The notes under the pieces: generated by a model | Told to the model about the DNA's origin: nothing | Database searches by the model: none | Seen by the model: the letters and a program-made list of their open reading frames with translations, nothing else | Position numbers and translations under genes: made by a program | Shown here: positions 7,018 through 8,300 of the stretch, piece by piece | How positions within the stretch are numbered: the first letter of the stretch is position 1 | How the letters are laid out: the number at the start of each line of letters is the position of its first letter | Assembly (NCBI RefSeq): GCF_030271215.1 | Contig: NZ_JASNGB010000100.1 | Span: 466 to 8,765 of the forward strand | Direction of reading: 5' to 3' | From: Deinococcus rhizophilus | GTDB lineage: Bacteria > Deinococcota > Deinococci > Deinococcales > Deinococcaceae | Length of the DNA stretch: 8,300 nt

Positions 7018-8103
7018 TCAGGCGTCCACGCCCACCGCCTCTGCCACCGACGAGAAGCCGTCGCGCTCCAGCAGACGCGAGAGGCCCCGGTGAATGCGGG
7101 CGGGCAGGCCCGGTCCCTCGTAGATCAGGGAGGTATACACCTCCACCAGACTGGCCCCGGCACGAATCTTGGCGTAGGCGTCCTCGGGGGTGAAGACGCC
7201 GCCGACGCCCACGATAGGCACCCGGCCCCCAGTCAGGCGGTAGGCCGCGCGGACCAGCGCCGTACTCCGCCCGGTCAGCGGCCGCCCGCTGAGGCCCCCC
7301 GCCTGCTCGCGGCTGGGGTGGGTCAGGCCGCCCCGCGAGAGGGTCGTGTTGCTGACGATCAGGCCGTGCGCCCCAGCTTCCAGCACCGCGCCCACGCTCG
7401 CCTCGAAGTCGGCGGGATGGAGATCGGGGGCCAGCTTCACGAGAACGGGAGGACGGCTGAGGGTGCGGACGCGGGAGGCGTCCACCTCGGCCAGCACCGC
7501 CCGCACGAGGGCCGCGAGGTCGCCTGCCGCCTGCAGCGCCCGCAAGCCCGGCGTGTTGGGGCTGCTCACGTTGACCACGAAGGCGTCGGCCACGTCCCCC
7601 AGCGCCCGCACGAGACGCAGGTAGTCCCCGGTCGCCTCCTCGTTGGGCGTGGCCTTGTTCCTGCCGATGTTGACCCAGACTGGGACCGGGCGGCCCCGCA
7701 GCGCCGCGAGGCGGGCGTGCAGGGCATCCGCCCCCGCGTTGTTGAAGCCCATGCGGTTGATCAGCGCCCGGTCGGGCGGCAGCCGGAAGAGGCGGGGCCG
7801 CTCGTTGCCGGGCTGCGCGAGGGGCGTCACCGTGCCCACCTCCACGAAGCCGAAGCCCAGGGCACAGAAGGCCGGGACCGCCTCCCCGTTCTTGTCGAGG
7901 CCCGCTGCCAACCCCAGCGGGGAGGGGTAGGCGTGGCCCCACAGCGTCTGCGCCAGCCGGGGGTCGGCGGGGGCCGTGAGCGCCCGGACGGGGACGGTCC
8001 ATCCCGGCACCCGCGAGGCTACCCCCAGCGCCCGCAGGGTGAGGTGATGGGCGTCCTCGGCGTCGAGGCGGAACAGGGCAGGCTGGAGCAGGCGACGGTA
8101 CAT
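7018..8103 (-). CDS. pyrD: Dihydroorotate dehydrogenase (quinone), class 2
   Basis: FMN enzyme that oxidises dihydroorotate to orotate, step 4 of UMP synthesis, passing electrons to membrane quinone. The 361-residue chain shows the class 2 N-terminal extension MYRRLLQPALFRLDAEDAHH, with its amphipathic helices for quinone and membrane association. Also present are GLAAGLDKNGE (64-74, Lys71), EVGTVTPLAQPGNERPRLFR (88-107), INRMGFNN (115-122) and VNVSSPNTPGLR (177-188). The last has Ser181 as catalytic base, where class 1 enzymes have Cys. LVKLAPDL (221-228), VSNTT (250-254), GGLSGRPL (269-276) and IVGVGGV (297-303) complete the FMN site. The start is ATG 8103, since homology begins at MYRRLL. 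Before it is TATCCT 8 nt away and only a weak GAGG, suggesting a leaderless or nearly leaderless mRNA. It lies apart from the pyrRBC operon, on the other strand, with no PyrR hairpin. Confidence 0.97.
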   Translation of the reverse strand: MYRRLLQPALFRLDAEDAHHLTLRALGVASRVPGWTVPVRALTAPADPRLAQTLWGHAYPSPLGLAAGLDKNGEAVPAFCALGFGFVEVGTVTPLAQPGNERPRLFRLPPDRALINRMGFNNAGADALHARLAALRGRPVPVWVNIGRNKATPNEEATGDYLRLVRALGDVADAFVVNVSSPNTPGLRALQAAGDLAALVRAVLAEVDASRVRTLSRPPVLVKLAPDLHPADFEASVGAVLEAGAHGLIVSNTTLSRGGLTHPSREQAGGLSGRPLTGRSTALVRAAYRLTGGRVPIVGVGGVFTPEDAYAKIRAGASLVEVYTSLIYEGPGLPARIHRGLSRLLERDGFSSVAEAVGVDA

Positions 8104-8111
8104 CGGGCCTC

Positions 8112-8117
8112 AGGATA
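8112..8117 (-). promoter_or_regulatory. -10 box of pyrD (leaderless or short-leader)
   Basis: TATCCT on the minus strand matches TANNNT and ends 8 nt before the pyrD ATG. The -35 position, about 8135-8140, falls inside the upstream terminator's T-run and stem and has no TTGACA-like sequence. A weak GAGG (8111-8108) could serve as a ribosome-binding site for a short leader. Confidence 0.5.
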
Positions 8118-8132
8118 CGGGGCGGGGGCCAG

Positions 8133-8160
8133 AAAAAGGGCGCCTCCGGGGGAAGGCGCC
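8133..8160 (-). terminator. Intrinsic terminator of the upstream minus-strand gene
   Basis: On the minus strand GGCGCCT (8160-8154) and AGGCGCC (8145-8139) form a perfect 7-bp stem with an 8-nt loop. C and five T (8137-8133) follow. It closes the gene ending at 8183 and stands only 30 bp from the pyrD start, so pyrD must be transcribed from its own promoter. Confidence 0.88.
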
Positions 8161-8182
8161 GCGTGTCTGGAAGGGAGGGAGG

Positions 8183-8300
8183 TTAGCTCCTGGCGTAGGC
8201 GGGTTCCAGCTGCACCAGCCGGGCGTGCTCCTGCCGCTCGCTGTCTGCGATCAGGTCGGCCAGGGTGGTGGCCCCCAGCACGTCGCGCAGGGCGGTGTCC
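8183..8300 (-). CDS. C-terminal end of an unrecognised protein (partial)
   Basis: The last 38 residues before a TAA at 8183 are visible; the gene continues beyond the right edge. The sequence includes ALRDVLGATTLADLIADSER and ends QLEPAYARS, a probably helical, mildly acidic tail with no membrane segment. Codon choice (GTG, CTG, GCC, GAC) fits the genome, and the terminator at 8133-8160 follows the stop by 22 bp, which supports a real gene end. I do not recognise the family, so no function is proposed. Confidence 0.7.
   Translation of the reverse strand, partial: DTALRDVLGATTLADLIADSERQEHARLVQLEPAYARS

Noticed and set aside
6551..8002. Minus-strand open frame of 483 codons across pyrD and csp
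   Set aside because: It is out of frame with pyrD, low-complexity Gly/Arg/Pro-rich, and antisense to the clearly coding cold-shock gene.

Overview
The window looks like a chromosomal segment of a Deinococcus-like bacterium (Deinococcus-Thermus). The evidence is very high GC with G/C-ending codons, a pyrR-pyrB-pyrC cluster resembling the one described in Thermus, an Hsp20 beginning MMRFDPFREIEELTQRMDRAFG-like, a short Csp with a basic tail, and a mixture of Shine-Dalgarno genes with apparently leaderless genes that have a TANNNT box 6-8 nt before the start codon. Leaderless transcription of this type is common in Deinococcus. No phage, plasmid, CRISPR, tRNA or rRNA signal is visible. Most of the window is housekeeping sequence; the interest lies in regulatory RNA and small genes.

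Layout. Bases 1-491 (minus) hold the N-terminal part of an ABC-F ATPase, cut by the window edge. Bases 528-1289 (minus) encode a class I SAM methyltransferase, and 1326-2225 (plus) encode TrhO, a tRNA U34 hydroxylase; these two diverge from a 36-bp gap containing back-to-back leaderless promoters. An Hsp20 chaperone (2379-2861, minus) has a strong terminator and a consensus-like promoter overlapped by a HAIR-like HspR operator. Divergent from it is the pyrimidine operon: a promoter box at 3014, two tandem PyrR-binding-loop hairpins, a 29-codon leader ORF that runs through an intrinsic terminator and whose stop overlaps the pyrR start, then pyrR, pyrB (4-nt overlap), a ~136-bp nested inverted repeat, and pyrC.

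Convergent with pyrC is a 58-residue acidic protein gene (6218-6394, minus) with a strong RBS, and an 11-bp perfect hairpin lies between the two stops. A cold-shock protein gene (6671-6934, plus) follows, with a terminator-like hairpin in its 5' leader and a clear intrinsic terminator after it. pyrD (7018-8103, minus) converges on it. A terminator at 8133-8160 closes an unrecognised minus-strand gene whose last 38 residues lie at 8183-8300.

How they work together: PyrB, PyrC and PyrD carry out steps 2-4 of UMP synthesis (carbamoyl aspartate, dihydroorotate, orotate), with PyrR as the UMP/PRPP-sensing RNA-binding regulator. I infer that PyrR acts on the two leader hairpins to control leader-ORF translation and/or termination upstream of its own operon. 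pyrD has its own promoter and no visible PyrR site. Hsp20 and Csp are stress genes, each with a candidate control element of its own.
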